A DNA stretch of 64,000 nucleotides from Leadbetterella byssophila DSM 17132 (GTDB taxonomy: Bacteria > Bacteroidota > Bacteroidia > Cytophagales > Spirosomataceae). Each line of letters starts with the position of its first letter. Position 1 is the first letter of the stretch. Below, piece by piece: positions 48,799 to 57,964 of the stretch. The stretch covers positions 1,302,001 to 1,366,000 of the forward strand of contig NC_014655.1 in the NCBI RefSeq assembly GCF_000166395.1, written 5' to 3'. A program made the translations under genes and the position numbers. The notes under the pieces are model-generated. The model did no database searches, was not told the DNA's origin, and saw only the letters and a program-made list of their open reading frames with translations.

Positions 48799-50312
48799 CG
48801 TATATTTTGTGCTATGGCCAATAGGCCGAACTCAATTTCGACCTTATGCTTACCCCGAAGCATAAATCGTTTAAAGCCGTGATTGCTTTTTATGTTTGCA
48901 AAGACGGGTTCCACATCGTAACACCTTTTCTTTCGCCTTTTTATTCCTTCTTCACTGTTAAGAAGTTCATAGGCCTGCTTCCGCTGTCGCTCCAGTCGTT
49001 CATTGACTTGGACTATCCGATTCCCTTCCATCTTATTACAAGTTCCGTTTAGTGGACAATGCCCGCAATTTTGGGCTTGATATTTTCTTGAGGTTTGTTC
49101 AAAACCTGTGCTGGTCTTCCTTTTACTCTCTCCAATGAAATTCATTTGCTGACCCATCGGACAGATGAAACAGTCTTCTTGGGCATTGTAGAATAGCTTA
49201 TCGGTACTAAATGGGTCCTGGTTATTGGTGTTCTGCTGTCGGTCAAAGAGATTGTATTTGATGTAGGCCTTTACTTTTTTGCCTTCCAGTAAGGTATAAT
49301 TTTCCTCAGAACCGTAGCCTGCATCTGCCGTGATAACTTTGGGAGCTTGCTGATAGCTTGCTTCATGCTGAGCTATATGCGCTGCCAGAGTGGTGGTGTC
49401 GTTGGGGTTGGGGTGAATCGTGTAATTTACAACGAATTGGTTGGAGCTGGAAATTTGAACATTGTAAGCCGGCTTCAATTGCCCATTCCTCATGTGATCC
49501 TCCTTTAACCTCATAAATGTGGCTCCCTCATCCGTCTTGCTGTAACTGTTACGCTCTCCAAGAATCTGCTCCTGTTCTTCGTATTTGCCCATGTTCTGTG
49601 GAAAGTGTTTGGTGGCATAACTCAGTTTGCCTTTCACCTTCTTGTCAATATCTTTTTTCTTGCCCAAAACCTCATTGAGCTTATCGACGGTAGACTGTAC
49701 TTTTTCTCTAGTAATGGTGGTGAAGTCAGGGGGATCGGGAAGGTTATCCTCTTTGCTGGCAACACTTTGAGCATATTCCCAAATGCCTTTCAATTGCTGC
49801 TTCATTTTCTCTTTATTGGTCGCAATAGCCTTTTTCCAAACAAAGGTGTAACGATTGGCATTGGCCTCTATTTTGGTCCCATCAACACAAACCTCTTCAA
49901 TACTCAAAAGTCCTTCCTGGGCTAAAAGCTTAACTACTTCTTCGAACACACTTCGAAGACTTTCTCGAAGGCGGTCACTTCTGAAACGGTTAATGGTGTT
50001 ATGGTCAGGATAGCTCATGCCGCTTATCCACATAAAATAAATACTCTCTTTACAGGCTGCCTCTATCTTCCTGCTCGAATATACATTGCTCACATACCCA
50101 TAAACCAACACTTTAAGCAGCATCTGAGGATGATAACTGGAGGCACCGGTCAATTTATACGAAGCATGCAGAGGAGCGAGATTAATTTTATTAATGACCT
50201 CATTGACCACCCGTACCGGATGATTCTTGGGAACCAGTTCCTCCAAACTTGGAGGCAATAGCATCATTTGCTGCTGGTCGTAAGGCTTAAAAGTGGGTTT
50301 TCTTGATGCCAT
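48783..50312 (-). CDS. IS1182-family DDE transposase
   Basis: 509 residues, uninterrupted. N-terminal DUF772-type region (LVPKNHPVRVVNEVINKI, SYHPQMLLKVLVYGY, MWISGMSYPDHNTINRFR), catalytic region with VCVDGTKIEANANRY (first Asp), VITADAGYGSEENY (second Asp), and a C-terminal cysteine cluster (CFICPMG, CGHCPLNGTC) followed by KRRCYDVEPVFANIK with the third acidic residue. All domains are complete, so it is potentially active. Confidence 0.93.
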   Translation of the reverse strand: MASRKPTFKPYDQQQMMLLPPSLEELVPKNHPVRVVNEVINKINLAPLHASYKLTGASSYHPQMLLKVLVYGYVSNVYSSRKIEAACKESIYFMWISGMSYPDHNTINRFRSDRLRESLRSVFEEVVKLLAQEGLLSIEEVCVDGTKIEANANRYTFVWKKAIATNKEKMKQQLKGIWEYAQSVASKEDNLPDPPDFTTITREKVQSTVDKLNEVLGKKKDIDKKVKGKLSYATKHFPQNMGKYEEQEQILGERNSYSKTDEGATFMRLKEDHMRNGQLKPAYNVQISSSNQFVVNYTIHPNPNDTTTLAAHIAQHEASYQQAPKVITADAGYGSEENYTLLEGKKVKAYIKYNLFDRQQNTNNQDPFSTDKLFYNAQEDCFICPMGQQMNFIGESKRKTSTGFEQTSRKYQAQNCGHCPLNGTCNKMEGNRIVQVNERLERQRKQAYELLNSEEGIKRRKKRCYDVEPVFANIKSNHGFKRFMLRGKHKVEIEFGLLAIAQNIRKKAS

Positions 50313-50421
50313 ACCCTTGATTTTTTATACCTAAATATATGAAAATCAGAATAATAACGCAAGTTTTAAAGAGAAAATGTGAAGCCAAATCTAAAAAAAC
50401 CTCGGCTTCAAAATAAAAAAC

Positions 50422-50452
50422 GAGGGTGCCTTTATGAGACACCCTCTTTTTT
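50422..50452 (+). terminator. Right-end IS hairpin with T-run
   Basis: 7-bp stem GAGGGTG/CACCCTC (50422-50428 with 50440-50446) followed by six Ts. It overlaps the right inverted repeat. Confidence 0.55.
50435..50448 (-). repeat. IS right inverted repeat
   Basis: Inverted partner of 48652-48665, one mismatch (T for C). Confidence 0.7.
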
Positions 50453-50974
50453 GTTGCCTGGGCTTTCTCTAAACATACTTAAGACATATATACTGCCATT
50501 CCATCCCTTATTGATTAATGACATTTCTTTTCAAATCCATCCAGAGGTTTTACCCTCACACCATTTAAGGTAATAAATACGATGAATTGAATCTCATAAA
50601 TATGACCTTGTCCCACCCTGTTTATTCTTGACACCCCTACACTTAAGTAGAAATTAAAGTAATTATGGCGCGAATAACATTCTAACGTCCTAAATTGTAA
50701 TTGGTCCACCGCCTAGCATTTAACGTATAGTAGATTCATAAAACATTTACATGCAAATCAAAATATTCGGACATTACTCGCCTACCCTATATGGTAACAG
50801 TAGCTCTGCGGACACAAATTTCCAAATCGAATTATCGTTTGAAGGAATAAGTTGGCAAATAACACGCTAAAAACGTGTGAAAGCATGCTTTTCGACCGTT
50901 CATCCTAGAAAGTTTTTCTAAACCGAATCTTTCTTTAACTTTGATGTCAGAATTCAATAAAACTACTAAAGAGA
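50449..50974. other. 526-bp gene-free stretch between the IS and LemA
   Basis: No open frame here has convincing coding character. A short hairpin ACACG/CGTGT around 50862-50878 and the lemA promoter at its right end are the only features seen. No tRNA fold was recognised. It may be the remains of sequence disturbed by the IS insertion. Confidence 0.5.
50913..50943 (+). promoter_or_regulatory. Bacteroidota-type promoter of lemA
   Basis: TTTT (50913-50916), 19 bp, then TAACTTTG (50936-50943). The start codon follows 31 bp later. Confidence 0.55.
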
Positions 50975-51565
50975 ATGAAAAAAGGAACCTTAGTACTGAT
51001 TGGTCTAATTGCGCTTTTTGGCGTGTATGCTTGTAATTCTTACAATGGGATTCTAGGCAAGGACGTACAGGTGGGAAAAACTTGGGGAGAGGTGCAAAAC
51101 CAATACCAAAGAAGAGCAGACTTAATTGGTAACCTTGTAAAAACGGTTCAAGGTGCGGCTGATTTTGAAAAAAGCACGCTTACAGATGTGATTAACGCTC
51201 GTGCAGCGGCCACTCAGATCAAATTAGAAGCAGATGACCTGACTCCTGAGAACATGGCGAAATTCGAAGCGGCTCAAAGTCAATTAAGCGGATCCTTATC
51301 CCGTTTGTTAGTAGCCGTTGAGCAGTATCCACAACTTAAAGCAAATCAAAACTTCTTGGAACTACAAGCTCAATTAGAAGGTACAGAAAACCGTATTGCG
51401 GTGGCAAGAAAGGACTTTAACGAGGCTACAGCAGAGTATAATTTAGCGGTGAGAACCTTCCCTACTAATTTGTTAGCCGGGATCTTCGGATTCAACCAAA
51501 AAGAACAGTTTAAAGCTACAGAGGCTGCACAAACTGCACCAGATGTAAACTTTGATTTCAAGTAA
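50975..51565 (+). CDS. lemA: LemA family protein
   Basis: 196 residues. A hydrophobic N-terminus (MKKGTLVLIGLIALFGVYAC) could be a membrane anchor or lipoprotein signal (VYAC). The all-helical LemA core is recognised from YNGILGKDVQVGKTWGEVQNQYQRRADLIGNLV and ENRIAVARKDFNEATAEYNLAVRTFPTNLLAGIFGF. Function is poorly defined; it is often encoded with TPM proteins, as here. Confidence 0.93.
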   Translation: MKKGTLVLIGLIALFGVYACNSYNGILGKDVQVGKTWGEVQNQYQRRADLIGNLVKTVQGAADFEKSTLTDVINARAAATQIKLEADDLTPENMAKFEAAQSQLSGSLSRLLVAVEQYPQLKANQNFLELQAQLEGTENRIAVARKDFNEATAEYNLAVRTFPTNLLAGIFGFNQKEQFKATEAAQTAPDVNFDFK

Positions 51566-51571
51566 AATATT

Positions 51572-51593
51572 TCCGGCGGAAGTATCCGCCGGA
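51572..51593 (+). other. Intercistronic hairpin between lemA and the first TPM gene
   Basis: 9-bp perfect stem TCCGGCGGA/TCCGCCGGA with a 4-nt loop, ending 8 bp before the next start codon. There is no T-run, so it is more likely an mRNA-stability or translation-modulating structure than a terminator. Confidence 0.5.
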
Positions 51594-51601
51594 CTTCACC
51601 T

Positions 51602-52030
51602 ATGCAATTCCTGTCAGAAATACAGCAAAAAAATATAGTTAATGCCATCCACGAGGCGGAGGAACTCACTACCGGAGAGATAAAGGTACACGTGGAGGAG
51701 CATTGCCCCTATGCTGACCCAATGGATAGAGCAAAGGAAGTCTTTGAATATCTTTCTTTGCACAAAACAGCATTGAGAAATGGAGTATTAATATACTTAG
51801 CTTACGGAGATCATAAATTCTGTATTCTAGGAGATGAAGGGATTAACGAAAAGGTGGGTCAAGAATTTTGGAACAGCACCCGGGAAATCCTTTTGGAAAA
51901 TTTTAAAATAGGTGACTTTGAAAATGGTTTTATCCAGGCCATTGAAGAAGCAGGAAGAAAATTAAGAGAATATTTCCCATGCGCGGGATCTAACTTAAAT
52001 GAGCTTCCTAACGAGATCAGTTTTGGATGA
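51602..52030 (+). CDS. TPM-domain protein (cytoplasmic, short form)
   Basis: 142 residues. TPM (TLP18.3/Psb32/MOLO-1) domain visible in IHEAEELTTGEIKVHVEE, GVLIYLAYGDHKFCILGDEGINEKVG and FENGFIQAIEEAGRKL. No signal peptide or membrane segment, unlike the next gene. Middle gene of the lemA-TPM-TPM operon; overlaps the next gene by 4 nt. Confidence 0.85.
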   Translation: MQFLSEIQQKNIVNAIHEAEELTTGEIKVHVEEHCPYADPMDRAKEVFEYLSLHKTALRNGVLIYLAYGDHKFCILGDEGINEKVGQEFWNSTREILLENFKIGDFENGFIQAIEEAGRKLREYFPCAGSNLNELPNEISFG

Positions 52031-52821
52031 TGAGAATAATCACAATTTTGCTACTTTTCCTCAGTTCTTTTGCCTTTGGGCAAGAATTACCGGAAAAACC
52101 AAATCCTCCTCGTTTGGTGAACGACTACGTGGGGGGATTACTCAGTGCTCAAGAGATTCAGGCCCTGGAGCAAAAGCTAGTGGCCTATAATGACAGCACC
52201 TCTACTCAAATTGTAGTGGTGATCGTAAATACTACGCAGCCCTATGATATCGCAGACTATGCGTATCAGTTGGGCAGAAAATGGGGTGTTGGTCAAGCGG
52301 ATAAAAACAATGGTGTAGTCCTTCTTTGGGCACCGGATGACAGAAGAATCACCATCCAGACCGGTTATGGAATGGAAGGCGTACTACCTGACATTTATGC
52401 CAAAAGAATCATCTCTAACATACTTACGCCCCATTTCAAAGAATCCCGTTATTACGAAGGATTAGATGAAGCTACCACTGCTATTATTAAATATGCAGAA
52501 GGAGAATACAAATCTGAGACTAAGGGTCAGTCGGACGAAGGATTACCGGCAGGGTTTGTTTTATTATTTATCTTCCTGGTGGTATTCATCATCATTATCA
52601 TGTCCAAAAATAACAGAGGCGGCGGAGGAGGAGGAAAGAATGTCCTTGACCAATCTGGCTGGCCTTACACCACGTATACCGGCTGGGGAAGACAGTCCGG
52701 AAGCAACTGGGGCGGAAGCAGCTGGGGCGGAGGAAGCTGGGGTGGCGGCAGTCGCGGCGGCGGATTTGGTGGATTCGGAGGTGGTAGCTTTGGAGGCGGA
52801 GGTGCCAGCGGAAGTTATTAA
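52027..52821 (+). CDS. TPM-domain membrane protein with Gly/Ser-rich tail
   Basis: 264 residues. Signal peptide (ends FAFGQ), periplasmic TPM domain (about 30-165; RLVNDYVGGLLSAQEIQALEQ, TGYGMEGVLPDIYAKRI), one membrane helix (about 178-198) and a Gly/Ser/Trp-rich C-terminus of low complexity. This is the usual layout of the YgcG-like partner of LemA. Members bind Ca2+ or phosphate-like ligands in other organisms; role here unknown. Confidence 0.9.
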   Translation: MMRIITILLLFLSSFAFGQELPEKPNPPRLVNDYVGGLLSAQEIQALEQKLVAYNDSTSTQIVVVIVNTTQPYDIADYAYQLGRKWGVGQADKNNGVVLLWAPDDRRITIQTGYGMEGVLPDIYAKRIISNILTPHFKESRYYEGLDEATTAIIKYAEGEYKSETKGQSDEGLPAGFVLLFIFLVVFIIIIMSKNNRGGGGGGKNVLDQSGWPYTTYTGWGRQSGSNWGGSSWGGGSWGGGSRGGGFGGFGGGSFGGGGASGSY

Positions 52822-52824
52822 TAT

Positions 52825-52855
52825 TTTGATTTTCAAAATTAAGATACTACCTTTG
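52825..52855 (+). promoter_or_regulatory. Canonical Bacteroidota promoter of rpsU
   Basis: TTTG (52825-52828), exactly 19 bp, then TACCTTTG (52848-52855). The start codon is 32 bp downstream. Confidence 0.75.
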
Positions 52856-52872
52856 CAGTCCTAAGCAAAATG

Positions 52873-52882
52873 AAGGAGGTGT
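52873..52882 (+). promoter_or_regulatory. Strong Shine-Dalgarno sequence of rpsU
   Basis: AAGGAGGTGT lies ahead of the rpsU ATG, with 8 nt between GGAGG and the ATG, a near-perfect match to the 16S 3' end. Other starts in the window lack this. In Bacteroidota the anti-Shine-Dalgarno is held by bS21, bS18 and bS6, so a strong site on the bS21 gene itself fits autoregulation by ribosomes lacking bS21. Confidence 0.85.
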
Positions 52883-52887
52883 AAAGT

Positions 52888-53082
52888 ATGCTACATGTAC
52901 AGGTAAAAGAGAACGAATCTATCGATAAAGCGCTTAAGCGTTTCAAAAAGAAGTTTGAAAAAACGAAAGTCTTAAAGGAACTTAGACGTCGTCAGGCCTT
53001 TGAAAAAGGATCTGTTAGCCGTAGATTCGAGATCCTAAGAGCAGCTTACAAGCAAAAGACTTATGGACACATTGACGATTAA
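52888..53082 (+). CDS. rpsU: 30S ribosomal protein bS21
   Basis: 64 residues, very basic. MLHVQVKENESIDKALKRFKKKFEKTKVLKELRRRQAFEKGSVSRR is the bS21 pattern. It binds near the 3' end of 16S rRNA. Preceded by a canonical promoter and the only strong Shine-Dalgarno seen in the window. A perfect 14-bp palindrome (53074-53087) overlaps its stop codon. Confidence 0.96.
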   Translation: MLHVQVKENESIDKALKRFKKKFEKTKVLKELRRRQAFEKGSVSRRFEILRAAYKQKTYGHIDD

Positions 53083-53087
53083 TCGTC
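53074..53087 (+). terminator. Palindrome at the rpsU stop
   Basis: GACGATTAATCGTC, perfect 7+7 palindrome containing the TAA, followed by TTTG. Possible weak terminator. Confidence 0.45.
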
Positions 53088-53110
53088 TTTGATGTAAGTT
53101 ATATTTCGAC

Positions 53111-53118
53111 TAATTTTG
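53111..53118 (+). promoter_or_regulatory. -7 promoter element of the recombinase gene
   Basis: TAATTTTG matches TAnnTTTG, 22 bp upstream of the TTG start. Confidence 0.4.
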
Positions 53119-53140
53119 TCCTGATTAAACTCAGGCAAAA

Positions 53141-53989
53141 TTGGTCGATTTTTTTTTATCCCATCTTCAGCACGAAAGACGCCTTAGTCCGCATACCATC
53201 AAATCGTATAAACTGGACTTAGAGCAGCTGCATACCTTTCTAAATGGGATAGATCCTTCACAGATCAGCACTGAAGATCTCAGAGCCTGGGTAGTCTCTC
53301 TTTCAGAGGATGGCTTGGAGAACAGGAGCATCAACCGGAAACTGGCCAGCGCTAGAGCTTTTTTCACCTTTCTCCAAAGAAAGAAGATCATCAGCCAAAA
53401 CCCGGCAGACCTCATCAAATCATTAAAAACGCCTAAACCCCTTCCCGTATTCCTGGAAGAAAGAAACACACAAGACCTTTTTGAGCAACTAGAATTTACG
53501 GAAGATTTTGAAGGCTTAAGAGACAAATTGCTCTTAGAGTTACTGTATGGAACAGGTATCCGATTGTCAGAATTAATCAGTATTCAAGTTAAAGATCTGG
53601 AAAATGACCGAGTAAAGGTTTTGGGCAAAAGATCTAAATACAGGATCATTCCCTTACACCGTACGCTACAAGATTTAATTAAACGTTACCTAGAACTACA
53701 CCCTAAAAATGACACTCACCTTCTATTAACAGACAAAGGTGAGGCTTTATATCCTGTATTTGTGCAAAGAAAAGTTAAGCACTATTTGCAACAAATCAGC
53801 ACCTTAACCAAAACCTCCCCACACGTACTTCGACATACCTTTGCTACCCACCTTCTGAACAGAGGCGCAGATCTGAACGCCATTAAAGAGCTACTAGGGC
53901 ACGCTAATCTTTCTGCCACTCAGATCTATACCCACAATTCTATACAAAAGCTGAAAGAAGTTTTCCAAAAAGCCCACCCTAAAGCTTAA
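53141..53989 (+). CDS. xerC: Xer-type tyrosine recombinase
   Basis: 282 residues. N-terminal SAM-like DNA-binding domain (LSHLQHERRLSPHTIKSYKLDLEQL) and catalytic domain with R141 (GTGIRLSEL), H228 and R231 (SPHVLRHTFATHLLNRG), H254 (LLGHANL) and nucleophile Y263 (TQIYTH). Resolves chromosome dimers at dif. The start is a TTG, since the frame closes with TAA at 53126 and has no earlier start; the N-terminus still matches the family. A run of nine Ts follows the start. XerC versus XerD is not decided. Confidence 0.88.
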   Translation: MVDFFLSHLQHERRLSPHTIKSYKLDLEQLHTFLNGIDPSQISTEDLRAWVVSLSEDGLENRSINRKLASARAFFTFLQRKKIISQNPADLIKSLKTPKPLPVFLEERNTQDLFEQLEFTEDFEGLRDKLLLELLYGTGIRLSELISIQVKDLENDRVKVLGKRSKYRIIPLHRTLQDLIKRYLELHPKNDTHLLLTDKGEALYPVFVQRKVKHYLQQISTLTKTSPHVLRHTFATHLLNRGADLNAIKELLGHANLSATQIYTHNSIQKLKEVFQKAHPKA

Positions 53990-54031
53990 CCATTCTAAGG
54001 GCATTTTAATGCACTGTAAGTAGCTATATAT

Positions 54032-54039
54032 TACCTTTG
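54032..54039 (+). promoter_or_regulatory. -7 promoter element of the second M1 peptidase gene
   Basis: TACCTTTG, 23 bp before the start codon; no clear -33 box. Confidence 0.4.
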
Positions 54040-54062
54040 TAGTTTACTAAATAATCTATTGT

Positions 54063-56012
54063 ATGAAGAGACTGATCTTAGCCTTGTGCTTTGCATGGAC
54101 GGGCTTATATGCCCAAAACTACAATTCTTCAGAGGTCTTTAATCCATTAAACAACTATGTCCCCGGAAACAAATACCGAAGCGCATCAGGACAGCCGGGA
54201 CCTGAGTATTGGCAAAACCGCGCCGATTACCAAATCAAAGCTAGCTTAGACACTACACTTCATCAAGTAAAAGGGCAGGTTAGCATTACTTACACGAATA
54301 ATTCTCCGGACGAGCTGACCTTTATTTGGCTACAATTAGACCAAAATAAATTCAAAAAAGACTCGCGTGGTAACAGTGTAACCCCTATTTCGGTGGGAAG
54401 ATACGGAGTGAAAGGTTTTGACGGAGGATACACACTTTCAGAAATCAAGGCTGAAAAGCCTACTGGTACTGCAGCTCCAAAAGGCACTGTAGCTAAGGGC
54501 AAAAAGTCCATCTTAAAAGACACTTACACAGAAGACACTCGCCTTCAAATCTTCCTCACTGAACCATTAAAAAAGGGAGAGAAGGTGCAAATTTCTATGC
54601 AGTACGAATTCCTGATACCGGAGAATGGTTCGGATAGAATGGGAATGTACAAAGCTCAAAAAGGAATCATCTACCAAATGGCTCAATGGTTCCCAAGAGT
54701 TTGTGTATATGACGATATCAGAGGATGGAATACCAGCCCTTATCTAGGTGCGGGAGAATTCTATCTGGAATATGGAGACTATGACTTTGAAATCACCGTT
54801 CCCAGAGATCATATTGTGGTAGCGTCCGGTGAGCTTTTGAACCCTAAAGAGGTTTTGACATCTACTCAGATTTCCCGACTAGCAGAAGCAAGAAAATCAG
54901 ATCAAACTGTATTTATTGTAAAAGAAGATGAGATAGGCACCTCGCGTCCAAGCGGAAGTGGCAATCTAACCTGGAAGTTTAGCTGCAAAAACACCAGAGA
55001 CGTGGCTTGGTCAAGTTCTAAGGCCTTTGTTTGGGATGCGGCAAAGATCAATTTGCCTTCAGGAAAAACGGCCTTAGCTCAATCTGTATATCCGGCAGAG
55101 GTGGGAAGTAAAGATGCTTGGGGCAGATCTACGGAATACACCAAGTTCTCCATTGAATTCTATTCCGGCTGGCTAATGGAATATCCATATCCAAATGCCA
55201 TTAACGTAGCAGGTATTGTAGGCGGAATGGAATACCCCGGCATAGTATTTTGTCAAGCAAGCTCCAAGAAAGCTAGCCTTTTTGGTGTTACAGATCACGA
55301 ATTTGGACACATCTGGTTTCCTATGATCGTTGGTTCCGATGAAAGAAGATATGCCTGGATGGACGAGGGCTTGAACACATACATCAACTCTTTAGCTGTT
55401 AAAGCATTTAACAATGGAGAATATTTTGTACCTCAGGCTACGTCAAAGATGGGTAGATTCCTACATCCATCTAAGTCCATCTTAAATACCCCGGACGCCA
55501 TTCCTGAAAGAGAATTGGGTATCTTGGCCTATTACAAACCTTCAGTAGGCATTACCATGCTGGCAGATGCCATTGTAGGCGAAGAAAGAATGAAGATGGC
55601 ATTAAGAGAGTATGCACGTAGATGGGCGTACAAGCACCCTACACCTTTTGATTTCTTCAGAACCATAGAAAATGTTTTGGGTGAAGATCTGGAATGGTTT
55701 TGGAGAGGATGGTTTATCAAAGGGGATAAGATAGACCAAGCTATAAAAAGCGTGAAATACATCAAGGATAAGGCGGAAAATGGAGCTTATATCGAACTTG
55801 AAAACGTAGGAGCTCTACCTATGCCTGTTGAACTTGAAATTAAGGAAAAAGGCAAAGATCCAGTCATCCATAAACTTCCTGTGGAGGTTTGGCAAAAAGG
55901 AAGCACCTGGACTTTTGAACATCCTAGTAAAGCAGAACTTGAATATGTTAAGCTTGACCCAAGAGGAATCTTGCCGGATGTAGATGACAAGAACAATACC
56001 TGGAAACCTTAA
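54063..56012 (+). CDS. Secreted M1-family metallopeptidase
   Basis: 649 residues with signal peptide (ends GLYAQ). Zinc site [11 protein letters not shown] with the downstream Glu in [10 protein letters not shown]; the exopeptidase loop reads GGMEYPG instead of GAMEN. N-terminal domain at 45-270, catalytic domain to about 560, then a short beta domain. Differs from the M1 enzyme at 40587-42215 in size and motifs, so it is not a recent duplicate. Monocistronic. Confidence 0.88.
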   Translation: MKRLILALCFAWTGLYAQNYNSSEVFNPLNNYVPGNKYRSASGQPGPEYWQNRADYQIKASLDTTLHQVKGQVSITYTNNSPDELTFIWLQLDQNKFKKDSRGNSVTPISVGRYGVKGFDGGYTLSEIKAEKPTGTAAPKGTVAKGKKSILKDTYTEDTRLQIFLTEPLKKGEKVQISMQYEFLIPENGSDRMGMYKAQKGIIYQMAQWFPRVCVYDDIRGWNTSPYLGAGEFYLEYGDYDFEITVPRDHIVVASGELLNPKEVLTSTQISRLAEARKSDQTVFIVKEDEIGTSRPSGSGNLTWKFSCKNTRDVAWSSSKAFVWDAAKINLPSGKTALAQSVYPAEVGSKDAWGRSTEYTKFSIEFYSGWLMEYPYPNAINVAGIVGGMEYPGIVFCQASSKKASLFGVTDHEFGHIWFPMIVGSDERRYAWMDEGLNTYINSLAVKAFNNGEYFVPQATSKMGRFLHPSKSILNTPDAIPERELGILAYYKPSVGITMLADAIVGEERMKMALREYARRWAYKHPTPFDFFRTIENVLGEDLEWFWRGWFIKGDKIDQAIKSVKYIKDKAENGAYIELENVGALPMPVELEIKEKGKDPVIHKLPVEVWQKGSTWTFEHPSKAELEYVKLDPRGILPDVDDKNNTWKP

Positions 56013-56842
56013 TGAGATTGTAGACCTTCCAGAATCCGGTTGACCTGTTCCTCAAGTTCAGGTTGACCGGATTTTTGATATGCAAAAGCCAGATTCGTCA
56101 GGACCCTGGTAACAATTTCAATATGCGTACAGGCCTGATAATATTCCTTTCTAGGCTCCAGATTCATTTGCTTGAGATAATCATCTATATCCCTTTTGTA
56201 AAAGATCTGACCTTTATTAAAGACATTTACATAAAAAGGTCTACCCGGTAAATCATAAAGCGTTACGAAGAGGTTAGGCAGATTTACACCATAAAGGGGG
56301 ATATCTAACTTTTGAGCTAGAAGGATATAGACACAACTTAGGGAAACGGGACTCCCTGTCCTTTCTGATAAAACTTGATTAAACAAGGAATTCTGAGGAG
56401 AATGAAAGCTTTTTACATTGGGCTCGAAACCCAGATCTTCAAATATGGTAGTGTTTAAGATATTTAGCACATCTGCCGGATGCATGTTTTCACGCATCTG
56501 TACCCAAACGTCCAGATATATCCTATTCATTTCGGCCCTTAAAGATTCTAAGGTAGTATTAGGGTATACCAGTTGAGAAATCAACCAAAGACCTTTCAAT
56601 AGATCCTCTCCTCCTCCATCTGCCCAGGCTTTAAGTTGACCGTACACAGCATCAGACTGCAGCTCATTCCTCAAGGCCTCCATCTTTTTCCTTACCTCTC
56701 CTTCCGGTGCATAGGTGTCTAACTCCGCCTCAATAAGAGGTAAGATCTCAGGTCCTATCCCTCTCAAATTATCTCTTACTTCTGTGGCTACGTCCGGATC
56801 ATCTAGCAGGGATACCATTGCTTTAAAGTCCCTGATATTCAT
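56009..56842 (-). CDS. SirB1-like transglutaminase-fold protein, possibly inactive
   Basis: 277 residues. The SirB1/Transglut_core2 domain (about 75-225) is recognised from [39 protein letters not shown]. The following positions read NLFV and YVNVFNKG, where relatives usually have a His (GHF or QHF) and an Asp (IDPFN). The Cys is kept, but the usual His and Asp are replaced, so catalysis is doubtful. TPR-like helices at the C-terminus. 4-nt convergent overlap with the M1 gene. Confidence 0.78.
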   Translation of the reverse strand: MNIRDFKAMVSLLDDPDVATEVRDNLRGIGPEILPLIEAELDTYAPEGEVRKKMEALRNELQSDAVYGQLKAWADGGGEDLLKGLWLISQLVYPNTTLESLRAEMNRIYLDVWVQMRENMHPADVLNILNTTIFEDLGFEPNVKSFHSPQNSLFNQVLSERTGSPVSLSCVYILLAQKLDIPLYGVNLPNLFVTLYDLPGRPFYVNVFNKGQIFYKRDIDDYLKQMNLEPRKEYYQACTHIEIVTRVLTNLAFAYQKSGQPELEEQVNRILEGLQSH

Positions 56843-56900
56843 ATGCTGTGTTTAATTTAAGAATCAATAATACGATAAGCCCTTTTAAATCCAAACAAAT

Positions 56901-56931
56901 TTTTAAAACATTTATTTCTATATTAGCTTTG
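56901..56931 (+). promoter_or_regulatory. Bacteroidota-type promoter of galE
   Basis: TTTT (56901-56904), 19 bp, then TAGCTTTG (56924-56931), 16 bp before the galE start. Confidence 0.55.
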
Positions 56932-56947
56932 CACAAAAAAGCACTGA

Positions 56948-57964
56948 ATGAATATACTCGTAACAGGCGGAGCAGGATTTATAGGTTCACACACGGTAGT
57001 AGAATTAGTGGAAGCCGGTTTTTCTCCGGTAATTGTAGATAATCTGAGTAATTCTAATGTTTCAGTTCTGAAAGGCTTAAAGAACATCTTAGGACAAGAT
57101 GTCCCTTTTTATCAGGAAGATTGTAACGATTTTGAAGTAATGAACAAAATCGTGCAAAAGCATCAAATCCAAGGCATCATTCATTTTGCAGCCTATAAGG
57201 CCGTGGGAGAATCAGTGGCGGAGCCTTTGAAATATTATCAAAATAATATAGGGTCTCTACTTAATATCCTGGAAGTAATGAAAGGAAATGGAGTAAGAAA
57301 CCTGGTTTTTAGTTCTTCTTGTACCGTATACGGCCAGGCAGACCAAATTCCTGTTACAGAAGAAACCCCAAGGAAGAAAGCGGAAAGTCCCTATGGTAAC
57401 ACCAAAGCCATAGCAGAAGATATTTTAGAAGACTGTATTAAGTCGGGAATGGAAATGGGAATCATCTCATTGAGGTATTTCAACCCTATCGGTGCGCATT
57501 CCAGTGCACAGATCGGTGAATTACCTTTAGGAGTTCCTTCTAACCTTGTTCCTTTTATTACTCAGACTGCGGCTGGAATCCGTGAGAAATTAGTAGTATT
57601 CGGTGCGGATTATAATACGCCTGACGGATCAAATATTAGGGACTTCATTCACGTTGTTGATTTAGCTAAAGCACATGTTGCTGCGCTAAAACTATTGGAC
57701 AAAAAAACAGAAGGATCCTACTATGACATATTTAACTTAGGGACAGGCAGAGGTAATACCGTACTGGAAGTGATTGAAACCTTTGAAAAGGTGAATCAAC
57801 TTAAGTTGAATTATGAAATCGGCCCAAGGAGAGCAGGTGACGTAGAAAAGATCTACGGAAACGTGGAAAAAGCCGCAAAATTACTGAATTGGAAAGCAGA
57901 AAAGTCCTTAGAAGAAAGCCTAGAAGATGCCTGGAGATGGCAAAAGCGTATAAGTAACCTATGA
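56948..57964 (+). CDS. galE: UDP-glucose 4-epimerase
   Basis: 338 residues, extended short-chain dehydrogenase. NAD loop GGAGFIGSHTVVEL, active-site YGNTK (Tyr/Lys) preceded by SSSCTVYG, and the FNLGTGRGNTVLEV segment. Interconverts UDP-glucose and UDP-galactose (or GlcNAc/GalNAc). First gene of a sugar-nucleotide operon with rfbB and rfbA (4-nt overlap with rfbB). Confidence 0.92.
   Translation: MNILVTGGAGFIGSHTVVELVEAGFSPVIVDNLSNSNVSVLKGLKNILGQDVPFYQEDCNDFEVMNKIVQKHQIQGIIHFAAYKAVGESVAEPLKYYQNNIGSLLNILEVMKGNGVRNLVFSSSCTVYGQADQIPVTEETPRKKAESPYGNTKAIAEDILEDCIKSGMEMGIISLRYFNPIGAHSSAQIGELPLGVPSNLVPFITQTAAGIREKLVVFGADYNTPDGSNIRDFIHVVDLAKAHVAALKLLDKKTEGSYYDIFNLGTGRGNTVLEVIETFEKVNQLKLNYEIGPRRAGDVEKIYGNVEKAAKLLNWKAEKSLEESLEDAWRWQKRISNL

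Larger units (their letters stand above)
48652..50448. mobile_element. IS1182-family insertion sequence, apparently complete
   Basis: About 1.8 kb between imperfect terminal inverted repeats: left AAGAGGGCGTCTCA (48652-48665) and right TGAGACACCCTCTT (50435-50448), 13 of 14 matching. It contains one intact transposase. TTTT flanks both ends and could be a short target duplication, but homopolymer T makes this uncertain. The ends also form terminator-like hairpins. Length is within the family range. Confidence 0.8.

Noticed and set aside
50515..50709. 64-codon minus-strand frame in the gap after the IS
   Set aside because: No family resemblance and composition like non-coding DNA.
52466..52864. 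Alternative Ala/Glu-rich frame over the TPM protein tail
   Set aside because: It arises from the Gly/Ser repeats read in another frame; the TPM frame has the signal peptide and domain.
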